DNA from: Chloroflexota bacterium
GTDB taxonomy: Bacteria > Chloroflexota > Anaerolineae > Epilineales > SHYO01
Direction of reading: 5' to 3'
Length of the DNA stretch: 35,295 bases
Assembly (NCBI GenBank): GCA_009692745.1
Contig: SHYO01000027.1
Span: 1-35,295, forward strand
A model generated the notes under the pieces. It saw only the letters and a list, made by a program, of their open reading frames with translations. It was not told where the DNA came from and searched no databases. Positions within the stretch are counted from its first letter, which is position 1, and each line of letters starts with the position of its first letter. Both the position numbers and the translations under genes were made by a program. Below are positions 8,067 to 17,076 of this stretch, piece after piece.

Positions 8067-9221
8067 TTGGAGAGCGCCATTTTCAGTAAAACTATCTTTC
8101 ACAAACCGGTTTGCCAGGCGATAGCTCAGACCGGCATACTGAGTAAATCCCATTTAGAGAAAGTCGACCGCTTTCTGGCGGCTATCGACGCGGAGGGTAT
8201 CAAGCGGTTTGACCGCTTTGCCCCAGGTGGCTTCCCGGGGGTGGGGATTCCCTATACGGGTATTTCTGTACAAAGCGCTGTGGCCGAGATAGACGACGGG
8301 CTACTTGATAAAGTCTCGCCTGGCTTACAGGCCGGCGCGCCGGAAACCAACATCGTGATCTTGCCGGGTTGGTCGCCGCCGCCGGGCAGCCATCCCTTCT
8401 CCGGTTGGAGCGCAGTTTACCATTTTGCCATTAAAGCTCTGCCGAGAAGAGGACAGGGAGATACCAACATATATTCGCTGGGCTTAGTTTCGGGATTCGG
8501 TGGCGCAGTTAGTGGCGAGTGGATTAAGACTATACGCCAGCGGGGATTAGCGGTTTATGGAGAAGCTTTGGCCGAATTTATCGAAAACGTGGTTCAACCT
8601 TCGCATACAGGCAGGTTGATACTAACGGGAACATCGCTAGGTGGAGTGTTGGCGAGTGAAACGGCGAAATATCTGGAAGGGCGGACGCCCCGGTTGATGC
8701 TATGGGCGCCGACAGGTTTGCATGAGCGGGGCGCGTTTTGGCGGCGCAGTGCGCAGATGATAGCAGGTATGGGTATAGAAACTCTGCTGCGCTTCCTGTT
8801 TGAGCGGGATGTCCGGGATGCGTTTCGGGAAGAGGAGCCGTTTTTACAGGTACTGCGGCAGTCGTTAGAGAAGAAAGGCCAGACTGTGGCGGATAACAGT
8901 GCAGGGCTGCATATCAAAGCTGCAGTATGGGATATCCTGAATGTGATGCGTGGCAATGTCCTTTCCCAAAAGGACCGCTGCTATATCATGGAAGGAGGGT
9001 TGGACCCGGTAAACGCTTCACCCCGGCGCGTTTTCAGGCGCATATTGGAAGGTTTTCCCTTCGCTACGCCCGATAATAGCATGGCCAGAGATGTAAATGA
9101 TGCTCAACACGTTACCAGGTTCACTGCCTGGCAGGGGACGCATACCATCAATCTGACGCGGCGGAGGGCAGTCCGGTGGGCGCGGATTTTGAAAGCTGGT
9201 TTACCGATTAGAGTTGTATAG
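8067..9221 (+). CDS. Alpha/beta hydrolase (serine esterase/lipase-like)
   Basis: A 384-aa frame beginning at a TTG at 8067; no convincing ribosome-binding site supports this start and a later start is possible. The hydrolase signature is clear. IVILPGW (about 96-102) is the first-strand/oxyanion region and LTGTSLGG places the nucleophile at Ser190. Candidate partners are Asp312 (EGGLDPV) and His358 (WQGTHTI). There is no signal peptide, so it is probably cytoplasmic. It stands alone, diverging from the glycosidase operon, and may act on esters released by the neighbouring enzymes. The substrate is unknown. Confidence 0.75.
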   Translation: MESAIFSKTIFHKPVCQAIAQTGILSKSHLEKVDRFLAAIDAEGIKRFDRFAPGGFPGVGIPYTGISVQSAVAEIDDGLLDKVSPGLQAGAPETNIVILPGWSPPPGSHPFSGWSAVYHFAIKALPRRGQGDTNIYSLGLVSGFGGAVSGEWIKTIRQRGLAVYGEALAEFIENVVQPSHTGRLILTGTSLGGVLASETAKYLEGRTPRLMLWAPTGLHERGAFWRRSAQMIAGMGIETLLRFLFERDVRDAFREEEPFLQVLRQSLEKKGQTVADNSAGLHIKAAVWDILNVMRGNVLSQKDRCYIMEGGLDPVNASPRRVFRRILEGFPFATPDNSMARDVNDAQHVTRFTAWQGTHTINLTRRRAVRWARILKAGLPIRVV

Positions 9222-9500
9222 TTTCTACAGCTATAATAGACGTTATCGGAAATAGCAATACTGTGCGGCCTGGCAGACCTGCATCAGGCACACTCTTGCT
9301 TAATCCCGATAAGATCTATTTAACTCAATTATGCCGTCTGGCTGCCATTCCGCGTGTAATAGTTGCGAGCCAACTGCCATGGAGCGGGACGACGCCGATC
9401 ACCTGAGGTACTGTGAACTGGGATTCGATCAACGGGGACAATGACCATTGGGGAACCATCGATTGATATTCTCCATTCCTTAACCCGCGTTTAACCAATA
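9222..9500. other. Gene-free stretch before the c-di-GMP operon promoter
   Basis: I see no coding frame, strong hairpin or repeat here. The functional leader elements begin at 9505. Confidence 0.5.
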
Positions 9501-9504
9501 ATTA

Positions 9505-9533
9505 TTGACAGCCGAAAGCTTCTACGGTATAAT
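9505..9533 (+). promoter_or_regulatory. Perfect consensus sigma70 promoter of the signalling operon
   Basis: TTGACA (9505-9510), 17-nt spacer, TATAAT (9528-9533). All twelve hexamer bases and the spacing match consensus. Transcription would start near 9540, about 20 nt before the riboswitch. Confidence 0.85.
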
Positions 9534-9559
9534 TAAGCCGCAATATAAATAAATATTCT

Positions 9560-9645
9560 AGAGCGATAATAGCAAACCTACCGTGAGGTAGGGTCGCAAA
9601 ACTACGGGTCCCGGTATCATAGCCTGGACAGCCGGGTTGCCGCCT
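9560..9645 (+). ncRNA. Cyclic di-GMP-I (GEMM) riboswitch aptamer
   Basis: The leader shows the GEMM signature in order: AGCAAACC, a CTACC-GTGA-GGTAG hairpin with a GNRA tetraloop (about 9577-9590), GGTCGCAAAACTACGGGTCC, a variable second arm, and a closing CAGCCGGGTTGCCGCC. This matches the class-I c-di-GMP aptamer layout: two parallel stems, tetraloop docking, conserved GCAAA-CTACGGG. It lies between a consensus promoter and an intrinsic terminator, upstream of genes that include a GGDEF-EAL protein. The recognition rests on motif matching; a covariance search was not possible. Confidence 0.88.
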
Positions 9646-9663
9646 TGACACGTTGAGGACAGT

Positions 9664-9693
9664 AACCCGATTCTATTTGAGTCGGGTTTTTTT
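9664..9693 (+). terminator. Intrinsic terminator, expression platform of the c-di-GMP riboswitch
   Basis: AACCCGATTC (9664-9673), loop TATTT, GAGTCGGGTT (9679-9688), followed by seven Ts (9687-9693): a 10-bp stem with one G-T wobble and a U-tract. The CGGGTT at 9633-9638 in the 3' arm of the aptamer is complementary to the AACCCG of this stem. An alternative antiterminator pairing is therefore possible when the aptamer is unfolded. Confidence 0.85.
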
Positions 9694-9871
9694 GTGACTT
9701 GCTGTATTCAGCGCAGGAAAGCCAGTTATGCCCTGGTGGTAACACACTGGGGCGGCGCCAGGGTGGCGTTACACGCTCAGGTGACTCCTAAACTGCTCTT
9801 CCTGTATGTAACAGGCTGGGCAGTTTATATCTATATGGGCAGGTGTGCTGAAAAAGGGGCAAGCGCTATAG
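9694..9871 (+). other. Leader between riboswitch terminator and first gene
   Basis: An open frame starting at 9694 overlaps the following gene out of frame and has no family resemblance, so I treat the stretch as untranslated leader. It contains a possible long inverted repeat (GTAAC near 9739 with GTTAC near 9770, and CTGG/CCAG inside) of unknown role. AAGGGG about 12 nt before the ATG at 9872 is a poorly spaced ribosome-binding site. Confidence 0.4.
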
Positions 9872-10975
9872 ATGAAACGGTATATTACGTTAAGTGGGGT
9901 AGGGGCGATTCTGGTATTGGTATTATTTGCGGTTTATCGCGGGGTAGATTCAACAAAAACCCCTATAGTCACGCCGGCTGCGCCACCCCTGGCTGCGGAG
10001 CTGGTCCTTTACGATTGGAAGGAAAATATGCCCCAAGCGGTGCTGGACGCCTTCACCCAGGAGTACGGCGTCAAAGTGAATTATCTGACGTACGAGGCGC
10101 AGCCAGAGGCTATCGATAATATGCGGGCTGGCCAAACGTACGATGTCGTGGTTATCGACAGCCGCTTCATTCCTATGCTGGCCAAGGCCGGTCTGCTGGC
10201 CGCTCTCCACAAAAACAACATCCCCAACCTGAGAAATATCTCGGCCAACTTTCGGGAACTGGCTTACGATCCGGACAACCGCTATAGTGTGCCCTACAAC
10301 TGGGGCACCACCGGCCTGGTGGTTCGCAGCGATCTGGTGGCCGAGCCGGTGACCCGCTGGGCTGATCTGTGGGATTCGCGCTACGCTGGCCGCACCGGAA
10401 TTTGGGCCGGGCAGGATCGGGAAATGATTGGCCTGACTCTCAAATCGTTGGGGTACTCGGCCAATTCTATGAAGCCTGGGGAATTGGAGAGGGCGTTACA
10501 ACGCTTGCTCGAGCTTAAGCGGGACGTGGTTTTTTTGGGGGACTATGATCCCGCCAGTTCCGCTGACGTGCTAGCCAGCGGCGGGGTCGTCATCGCGATG
10601 GGGTATGCCTCCGATCTATTGCTGGGGCGCGAAAAGAACCCGGCCATTACTTACGTTCTGCCGCAGGAGGGCGCATTGATGTGGAACGACACTTTTGTGA
10701 TCCTGGCCAACAGCCGCAACCAATACACGGCCGAGTTGTTTCTCAACTTCCTCATGCGGCCGGACATTAATGCCCAAATCGCCAATGAAAATCACTACGC
10801 CACCCCCAATGAGGCGGCGCTCCCCTTCATCGATCCCGCAATCCTGAATAACCCGGTGATCTTCCCGCCGAACGATAGTCTGGTTAAAGCCGAGCTTATT
10901 CTGCCCCTGGACGAGGCCGGACAGAAATTGTATGCCGATATATGGCGGCGCTTTACAGGTTCATCAACACCTTAG
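9872..10975 (+). CDS. PotD-like periplasmic polyamine/substrate-binding protein
   Basis: A 367-aa protein. Residues 6-23 are hydrophobic (signal peptide or membrane anchor) with no lipobox cysteine. The mature part is a type-II periplasmic-binding fold of the spermidine/putrescine family: LVLYDWKENMPQAVLDAF-QEYGVKVNY at the start, YDVVVIDSRFIPML, and VPYNWGTTGLVVR, the usual hinge/ligand segment. It has no ABC permease or ATPase partner; its stop codon (10973-10975) directly abuts the ATG of the histidine kinase. By analogy with Vibrio cholerae NspS/MbaA, it probably presents a bound ligand to the membrane kinase rather than importing it. Ligand identity (polyamine or other) is inferred. Confidence 0.85.
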   Translation: MKRYITLSGVGAILVLVLFAVYRGVDSTKTPIVTPAAPPLAAELVLYDWKENMPQAVLDAFTQEYGVKVNYLTYEAQPEAIDNMRAGQTYDVVVIDSRFIPMLAKAGLLAALHKNNIPNLRNISANFRELAYDPDNRYSVPYNWGTTGLVVRSDLVAEPVTRWADLWDSRYAGRTGIWAGQDREMIGLTLKSLGYSANSMKPGELERALQRLLELKRDVVFLGDYDPASSADVLASGGVVIAMGYASDLLLGREKNPAITYVLPQEGALMWNDTFVILANSRNQYTAELFLNFLMRPDINAQIANENHYATPNEAALPFIDPAILNNPVIFPPNDSLVKAELILPLDEAGQKLYADIWRRFTGSSTP

Positions 10976-13900
10976 ATGGCGGCGTCAGAACGCGTCCATT
11001 ACCTGAGTAAGACCCTCGGGCGAATGCTGGACTATAGCCTGGGCAGACAAGTCATGACTCTGCTGGGCCTGGCCTTGTTGCTGGTCCTGATAGGCTTCAC
11101 GGCCAGCGCAACCTATTTTGTCCATGTCACTGAGGAAATAGCCTGGCAAGGCCGCCAGGGCGAAGCCGCCCGGAACGCTGCCGGAACAATGGCCGCCGTC
11201 ATCTCCCGCGCCCGGGATACCCTGGGAATCGTGGCCCTCCTCAATGCCGACGAATTGAAATCGAATCGGGAAGAGTTGGCCCATTTGCTTGAGCAGAATC
11301 CGACTTTGGAAGAAGTGGTTCGCCTGGATGGCAATGGCCAGATGTTTGTCAACGCTCATCGCCATCGTGCGGTGCTGGCGGAGCTGATCACCATTCCACA
11401 ATCGCGCTGGTTCCTGGATGCCAGGAGCGGCCGGCCCTATCTCGGCCCGGTCCAGTTGTCTTTTAATGAGCAACCCTATGTGCTGATGGCGATCCCAACG
11501 GCGGATGGCGGGGTGGCGGCAGCGCGGGTGCAAATCAATGTGCTGTGGCAGTCCGTCGCCGACATCCGGTTTGGCGTGAGCGGGCGGGCGTATGTTGTCG
11601 CTCGAGAGGGCGACATCGTAGCCCACACGAATACAGAGGTGGTGCTCGCCGGTATCAACATCGCCGGGCGGCCCGAACTGCAAGCCCTGTTAGCCGCCCC
11701 CAACGCCGAATGGCACGGCGAGTACACAAATTTCCAGGGAATCCGGGTCGTGGGGGCGACCGCCCCGGTTCCCAACACCGGCTGGATAGCCATTACCGAA
11801 CTGCCCGAGACCGAGGCCTTTGCCGCCAGCCGGGTAGCCCTGCTGATGCTCGGCGGCGGGTTACTGATTTTCATGGCGGTGACGATGTTGAGCGTCGCCC
11901 GATTGGTTGAGCGTTTGGTTGTCGCGCCCATGGGGCAGTTGCGCGACGGGGCCATTCGCATCGGCCAGGGCGATCTAAACCACCGCATCCGCCTTATCCG
12001 CCAGGATGAAATCGGCCAGTTAGCCCAGGCCTTTGACGAGATGGCCGGCCACCTGGACGAGCGCAACCGGCAAGTGGCGGCGCAGACTGCGGCCCTGGTA
12101 ATCAGCGAAGCGCGCTACCGGGCCATTGTCGAAGATCAGACCGAGCTGATCTGCCGCTTCAAACCGGACAACACGCTCACGTTCGTCAATGAAGCCTACT
12201 GCCGTTATTTCGGGCGGACGCGCGAAGCGCTGCTGGGGAATAGCTTTGTGCCCCTCATCCCGGCGGAGGATCAGCCGATGGTGATAGCACACATGGCGTC
12301 CCTGGGGCCGCAGAATCCGGTGACGGAGATGGAACATCGGGTGGTACGATCGGACGGCGCTGTTCGCTGGCAGCATTGGACGGATCGCGCGATCCTGGAC
12401 GCTGTTGAAGGGCAGATCGAGGAGATTCAAGCCGTCGGGCAGGATATCACTGAACGCCGAGCGGCGGAAACGGCTCTGCGAGCCAGCGAGGCAAGTCTAC
12501 GGCGGATCACGGACAATATGTTCGACGTGATCAGCCAGATCGACACGGCGGGCGTCATCCAGTATGCCAGCCCATCCCACAAGTGGATACTGGGCATTGA
12601 GCCGGAAGAGGCCATTGGCCAGTTCATCTTTGAACGCCTGCATCCGGACGATATGACCGGGGCCCTGGAGGCGTTTGCTGAAGCACTCAACAGCGGCGAT
12701 ACCCGCAAGACAGTGACCTTTCGCTATCGTCATGCTGATGGTCACTACGTGTGGCTGGAAGCTGCCGGGAACATGATTGTCGATTCGCAGGGCGTGATGT
12801 CGAGCGTTATCCTGAGCAGTCGGGATATTACCGCCCGCAGGCAAATGGAGAGCGCGCTCCGCGAGAGTGAAAACCTCTACCGGCTGCTGGCGGAGAATGC
12901 CACCGACCTGATCTGGATGCGCGACATGAATTTGCGCCTGACCTATATCAGCCCTTCCGTTTATAAGTTGCGTGGCGTTACGGCAGAAGCGGCGCTGACT
13001 CAGGGACTCACAGAAATTCTCACCCCGGAGTCGACTGAAGCGGCGCTGAACTTCTTCGCCAGCATGCTGGTCGCAGCGCAATCCGCCTTGCCCGACAACC
13101 TCCGGAGCCAGTCACGCCGGCTCGAATCGGAACTGCTCCGCCAAGATGGCTCGACGGTCTGGACTGAGTCGGTGATGACTTTCCTGTTGGACGAGCAGGG
13201 CCAGCCCAGCCAGATCCAGGGGGTCACGCGTGACATCTCTGAGCGGCGGCACGCCGCCGAGGAATTGCGCCGCCTGAATCTGGAGCTTGAGGATCGAGTC
13301 TTGCAGCGCACGGCCGATCTCATGCGCGTGAACGAAGAGTTGACGGCGGAGGTCGCCGAACGCCAAAGGGCGGAAGCCGCCCTGCGCGAGAGCGAGGCGC
13401 GCCTGCGCCGGGTCACCGATAACATGCTGGACATGATCGCCCAAACGGATGAGCAGGGCTGCTATGTGTACGTCAGCCCCTCTCACAAACCGATCTTGGG
13501 CTACGAGCCGCAAGAATTATTGGGCCGACCCATACTGGAAACCATCCACCCCGACGATGCGGCACTGGCGTACGCAACGGCAACGACGGCGTTCAATGCT
13601 GCTGCGCCGGCACGGATGGAATTGCGCTTTCGGCACGCTAGCGGGCGCTACATCTGGCTCGAGTCGGTTGGCAACCCCTTGTTTGACGATCAGGGTCACG
13701 TGGTTGGCTCGATTATCGGCAGCCGCGATGTCACCGCGCGCAAAGCCGCCGAGGCGCAATTGGTACAACTGAGACAGGCCGTGGATAATTCCAGCGAGGC
13801 CATTTTCATGACCGATCGGGAGGGTGTGATCATCTTCATGAATCCGGCCTTCACTCGGCTCTACGGTTACCCTGCGGCGGAGATCATTAACCAGGCGACG

Positions 13901-14764
13901 CCGCGCATCTTAAAGAGCGAGGTCCAAGGGCAGAGCACTTATGAGGATCTGTGGCAGACCATCCTGAGTAAAAAAGTGGTGGTTGGCGAAATGGTCAACC
14001 GGGCCAAGGATGGCCGGCTGTTGACCATTGAATCAACAGTAAACCCTATCGTGGATGAACGCCAGGTCATCACCGGTTTCCTGGCCATCCAGCGAGACAT
14101 CAGCCAGCGCAAGCAGACCGAGGAACAGATCAAAACCTCGCTGCGCGAGAAAGAAGTGCTGCTGAAGGAAATCCACCACCGGGTGAAGAACAACCTGCAG
14201 ATCATCTCCAGCCTGCTGCATCTGCAATCCAACACGACCAGGGACCCTCAAACGTTGGAGTTATTGCGCGACAGCCAAAATCGGGTCAGGTCCATGGCCC
14301 TGGTACATGAGAAGCTCTACCGCTCCCCCGACCTGGCCCAGATCAGCTTAGCCGAGTACGCGCAGAGCCTGGCCGCCCAGCTATTCCGGACGTATTCAAC
14401 GGCGGCCGGGGCGGTGGTGCTGCAGGTGAAGGTTGAGGACATCTGGCTGGATGCGGAGGCGGCAGTCCCGTGCGGCTTGATCATCAATGAATTGGTGTCC
14501 AACGCTCTGAAGCATGCCTTTCCGGACGGGCGAGAGGGCGAAATCGGCCTGATTGTCCGCAACGGGACTGGCGACCGCATCGTTATGCAAATCAGCGACA
14601 CCGGCGTTGGTTTTCCGCCGGGCTTCGATTTCCGCACCTCGCCCTCGCTGGGCCTGAAACTGGTCAACACGCTGGTAGACCAGCTTGGCGGAACATTGGA
14701 GTTGGAGCGCGGTGCGGGAACGATCTTCCAAATCGAATTCACCAATCCGGCGCGCTACGGTTAA
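10976..14764 (+). CDS. Hybrid-length membrane sensor histidine kinase: sensor-HAMP-5xPAS-HisKA_2-HATPase
   Basis: A 1262-aa protein. TM1 is about residues 27-49, an extracytoplasmic dCache-like sensor spans about 50-285, TM2 is about 287-309 and HAMP about 310-363. Five PAS domains follow (about 376-495, 500-625, 630-760, 800-925, 930-1048), with a coiled coil around 760-805. The kinase core is of the HisKA_2 type: EIHHRVKNNLQII (1065-1077, His1067 or His1068). The HATPase shows an N box NELVSNALKH (about 1171-1180), G1 DTGVGFP (about 1208-1214) and a LGLKLV box. PAS2 and PAS4 are close duplicates (both with LRR-TDNM-D and SPSHK-ILG). The ATG follows the PotD-like stop with no gap, so translation is probably coupled. 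It likely phosphorylates the REC domain of the next gene. Confidence 0.92.
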   Translation: MAASERVHYLSKTLGRMLDYSLGRQVMTLLGLALLLVLIGFTASATYFVHVTEEIAWQGRQGEAARNAAGTMAAVISRARDTLGIVALLNADELKSNREELAHLLEQNPTLEEVVRLDGNGQMFVNAHRHRAVLAELITIPQSRWFLDARSGRPYLGPVQLSFNEQPYVLMAIPTADGGVAAARVQINVLWQSVADIRFGVSGRAYVVAREGDIVAHTNTEVVLAGINIAGRPELQALLAAPNAEWHGEYTNFQGIRVVGATAPVPNTGWIAITELPETEAFAASRVALLMLGGGLLIFMAVTMLSVARLVERLVVAPMGQLRDGAIRIGQGDLNHRIRLIRQDEIGQLAQAFDEMAGHLDERNRQVAAQTAALVISEARYRAIVEDQTELICRFKPDNTLTFVNEAYCRYFGRTREALLGNSFVPLIPAEDQPMVIAHMASLGPQNPVTEMEHRVVRSDGAVRWQHWTDRAILDAVEGQIEEIQAVGQDITERRAAETALRASEASLRRITDNMFDVISQIDTAGVIQYASPSHKWILGIEPEEAIGQFIFERLHPDDMTGALEAFAEALNSGDTRKTVTFRYRHADGHYVWLEAAGNMIVDSQGVMSSVILSSRDITARRQMESALRESENLYRLLAENATDLIWMRDMNLRLTYISPSVYKLRGVTAEAALTQGLTEILTPESTEAALNFFASMLVAAQSALPDNLRSQSRRLESELLRQDGSTVWTESVMTFLLDEQGQPSQIQGVTRDISERRHAAEELRRLNLELEDRVLQRTADLMRVNEELTAEVAERQRAEAALRESEARLRRVTDNMLDMIAQTDEQGCYVYVSPSHKPILGYEPQELLGRPILETIHPDDAALAYATATTAFNAAAPARMELRFRHASGRYIWLESVGNPLFDDQGHVVGSIIGSRDVTARKAAEAQLVQLRQAVDNSSEAIFMTDREGVIIFMNPAFTRLYGYPAAEIINQATPRILKSEVQGQSTYEDLWQTILSKKVVVGEMVNRAKDGRLLTIESTVNPIVDERQVITGFLAIQRDISQRKQTEEQIKTSLREKEVLLKEIHHRVKNNLQIISSLLHLQSNTTRDPQTLELLRDSQNRVRSMALVHEKLYRSPDLAQISLAEYAQSLAAQLFRTYSTAAGAVVLQVKVEDIWLDAEAAVPCGLIINELVSNALKHAFPDGREGEIGLIVRNGTGDRIVMQISDTGVGFPPGFDFRTSPSLGLKLVNTLVDQLGGTLELERGAGTIFQIEFTNPARYG

Positions 14765-14828
14765 AGCAACCGAAATATGTTCAGGCGGCATCAACGATAG
14801 TTGGACCTGAGAGAAAAAGAGGTCAACA

Positions 14829-16934
14829 GTGGCAAACGCCCGCATTATGATTGTCGAGGATCAAAATATCATCGCCATGGATTTGGAGAGCCGCTTGACC
14901 AGTCTGGGATACCTGATCCCGGCGACGGTGGCTTATGGCGAAGAAGCCATCACCCGGGCGGGCGAGCTCATGCCCGACCTGGTGCTGATGGATATTATGT
15001 TGAAAGGGGCAATAGATGGAGTGCAGGCTGCCGACCAGATCCGCCAGCAATTCGGCCTGCCCATCATCTACCTCACCGCCCATTCCGACAACCGGACGCT
15101 AGAGCGAGCCAGGCTCACGGAGCCTTACGGTTACATCCTCAAGCCATTTGAAGACCGGGAATTGCATCTTACGATCGAGATAGCGCTGTACAAGCACCAG
15201 ATGGAGAAGCAGCTCAGGGAACATGAACGCTGGCTGGCCGCTGTGCTCAAGGGAATGGGTGATGGCGTCATCGCCGCTGATGTGCAGGGCAATATTCAAT
15301 TCGTCAACCCCGCCGCCGAAGCCATGACCGGCTGGTCCCATGCGGAGGCCCAGGGACGGTCGGTGGCTGAGATATTCAACGTCGTGCATGCCCACACTCG
15401 TGCTCGCATCGATAACCCAATCCACCAGGCTCTCGAGCGGCAAGAGGTGACCCGGCTGCCGGAGCAGGCGCTCCTGATCGCCCGCGACGGGCGCGAAATC
15501 CCGGTGGACGACAGCGCCGCCCCTATCCGTAGCCAAGAAGGGCTCCTCACTGGCGCCGTGCTGATATTCCGAGACGTTACCGAGCGCAAACGCGCCGAAG
15601 AGCAACTGCGTCACCTGGCCTATCACGACACCCTGACGGGATTGCCCAACCGGTCCCTCTTCCAAATCCTGGTCGGCCGGTCGCTGGCGGATGCCCAGCG
15701 CCACGAGCGGCTCGGCGCTATCCTATTCCTGGACCTGGATCGCTTCAAGAACATCAACGACACCCTGGGCCACGCCACAGGCGACCAGTTGTTAAAAGCA
15801 GTCGCTGCGCGTCTCACCGGCGTCCTGCGTCAGAACGACACGGTCGCCCGTATCGGTGGTGATGAGTTCACCATCCTCATCGAAGAAATCGAACAGCCAC
15901 AGGATGCCACACTCGTAGCTGAGAAACTACTGAACACGCTGGCCGAGCCGTTTGACCTGGCCGGGCAAGAGCTGTTTGTGAGCGCCAGCATCGGCATCGG
16001 GATTTTTCCTACCGACGGGCAAAACCTCGATGTCCTGCTGAGAAACGCCGACACGGCCCTGTATCGCACCAAAGAGCAGGGCCGGAACGGCTACACCTTC
16101 TACCAGCCCGAGATGAACGCTACCGCGCTGACCCGACTCGCTCTGGAGAACGACCTGCAGCGGGCATTGCAGCGCGGGGAATTCGTTCTCTATTATCAGC
16201 CCAAGGTGACCCTCGATACCGGGCGTATTCTCAGCGCCGAGGCGCTGTTGCACTGGCAGCACCCGGAGTTGGGCCTGACCCCACCCGAACAGTTTCTGAG
16301 CATCGCCGAAGATACCGGCCTGATCCTACCGATCGGCGAATGGGTGCTGCGCACGGCTTGCCGCCAAGCCAAAGCCTGGCAGGCGGCCGGCCTGGCCCCA
16401 TTGCGCGTCGCCGTGAACTTTTCGAACCGCGAGTTCCGGCGGCCAGATATGGTGGCCCTGATTGAGAAAATACTGGCTGAGACGGGCCTGCCGGCCAGCG
16501 CGTTGGAAGTGGAGTTCCTTGAAACCGTTGTTATGAAGGATCGGGACAATTCGATGGCCAAGTTGCAGGCGCTCCGGCAGATAGGAGTGTTTGTATCAAT
16601 TGACGACTTTGGCATCGGGTATTCATCTTTAGAATACATTCGTCAGTTCCAAATTGACGGGCTTAAGATTGACCATTCCTTCGTCAGCCGGGCTCACGCA
16701 GACAAAAGGGACGAAGCGGTCGTGAGAGCGATCGTTGCCCTGGCGCACAACTTAAGTATCCGGGTAACGGCGGAAGGAGTGGAAACGCTAGAGCAGTACG
16801 AGTTCATGAAGACCTGCCTATGCGATGAAGCGCAGGGTTTCTATTTTGGTCATCCCATGGCGCCGGACGTATTTATGCGCTTCATGAAAAAGGGCAGCGG
16901 AATGTTGAACACGAACTCAGGCGCCAGACCCTAA
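14829..16934 (+). CDS. Response regulator REC-PAS-GGDEF-EAL (c-di-GMP synthase/phosphodiesterase)
   Basis: A 701-aa protein starting at a GTG at 14829 with AGAGG six bases upstream, 64 bp after the kinase. The REC domain (1-120) has Asp55 (LVLMD) as phosphoacceptor, Thr83 and Lys105. A PAS domain spans about 135-255. The cyclase domain has an intact GGDEF at 343-347 and an RxxD inhibitory site (RQND, 334-337) at the canonical five-residue distance. The EAL domain keeps EAL (471-473), the VNFSN metal-site asparagine, DDFGIGYSS, KID, AEGVE and EAQG, so both activities look possible. Phosphorylation by the upstream kinase would set the balance, and the c-di-GMP level would feed back on the operon through the leader riboswitch. 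Confidence 0.93.
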   Translation: MANARIMIVEDQNIIAMDLESRLTSLGYLIPATVAYGEEAITRAGELMPDLVLMDIMLKGAIDGVQAADQIRQQFGLPIIYLTAHSDNRTLERARLTEPYGYILKPFEDRELHLTIEIALYKHQMEKQLREHERWLAAVLKGMGDGVIAADVQGNIQFVNPAAEAMTGWSHAEAQGRSVAEIFNVVHAHTRARIDNPIHQALERQEVTRLPEQALLIARDGREIPVDDSAAPIRSQEGLLTGAVLIFRDVTERKRAEEQLRHLAYHDTLTGLPNRSLFQILVGRSLADAQRHERLGAILFLDLDRFKNINDTLGHATGDQLLKAVAARLTGVLRQNDTVARIGGDEFTILIEEIEQPQDATLVAEKLLNTLAEPFDLAGQELFVSASIGIGIFPTDGQNLDVLLRNADTALYRTKEQGRNGYTFYQPEMNATALTRLALENDLQRALQRGEFVLYYQPKVTLDTGRILSAEALLHWQHPELGLTPPEQFLSIAEDTGLILPIGEWVLRTACRQAKAWQAAGLAPLRVAVNFSNREFRRPDMVALIEKILAETGLPASALEVEFLETVVMKDRDNSMAKLQALRQIGVFVSIDDFGIGYSSLEYIRQFQIDGLKIDHSFVSRAHADKRDEAVVRAIVALAHNLSIRVTAEGVETLEQYEFMKTCLCDEAQGFYFGHPMAPDVFMRFMKKGSGMLNTNSGARP

Positions 16935-16939
16935 TCCGT

Positions 16940-16955
16940 GCTGAGAATACTCAGC
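16940..16955. repeat. Palindrome GCTGAGAATACTCAGC
   Basis: A 16-bp palindrome with only its two central positions unpaired, six bases after the stop codon of the GGDEF-EAL gene. It belongs to the same family as the sites at 1304, 3160, 17222 and 17238. Confidence 0.7.
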
Positions 16956-17050
16956 CGATACCAACAGAACCCCACCCCGTCAGCTACGCCAACTTCACTT
17001 CCTGTATCATCCTGTACCCAGGGGGCGACCTCCTATTAAACCTTCCGTAG

Positions 17051-17076
17051 GTGCGGTTTTCAACCGCACGTTTTTT
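17051..17076 (+). terminator. Intrinsic terminator of the c-di-GMP signalling operon
   Basis: GTGCGGTT (17051-17058), loop TTC, AACCGCAC (17062-17069), then G and six Ts (17071-17076). The 8-bp perfect stem with a U-tract on the plus strand closes the operon that begins at 9540. Confidence 0.8.

Noticed and set aside
9694-10119. 141-aa frame between the riboswitch and the PotD-like gene
   Set aside because: It overlaps the PotD-like start out of frame, starts inside the terminator's T-run area and resembles no protein family.
9872-10975. PotD-like protein as part of a polyamine ABC transporter
   Set aside because: No permease or ATPase gene is adjacent; the gene abuts a histidine kinase, so a sensing role fits better.
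10985-11683. 232-aa minus-strand frame inside the sensor kinase gene
   Set aside because: It lies opposite a well-supported membrane kinase and has no family features.
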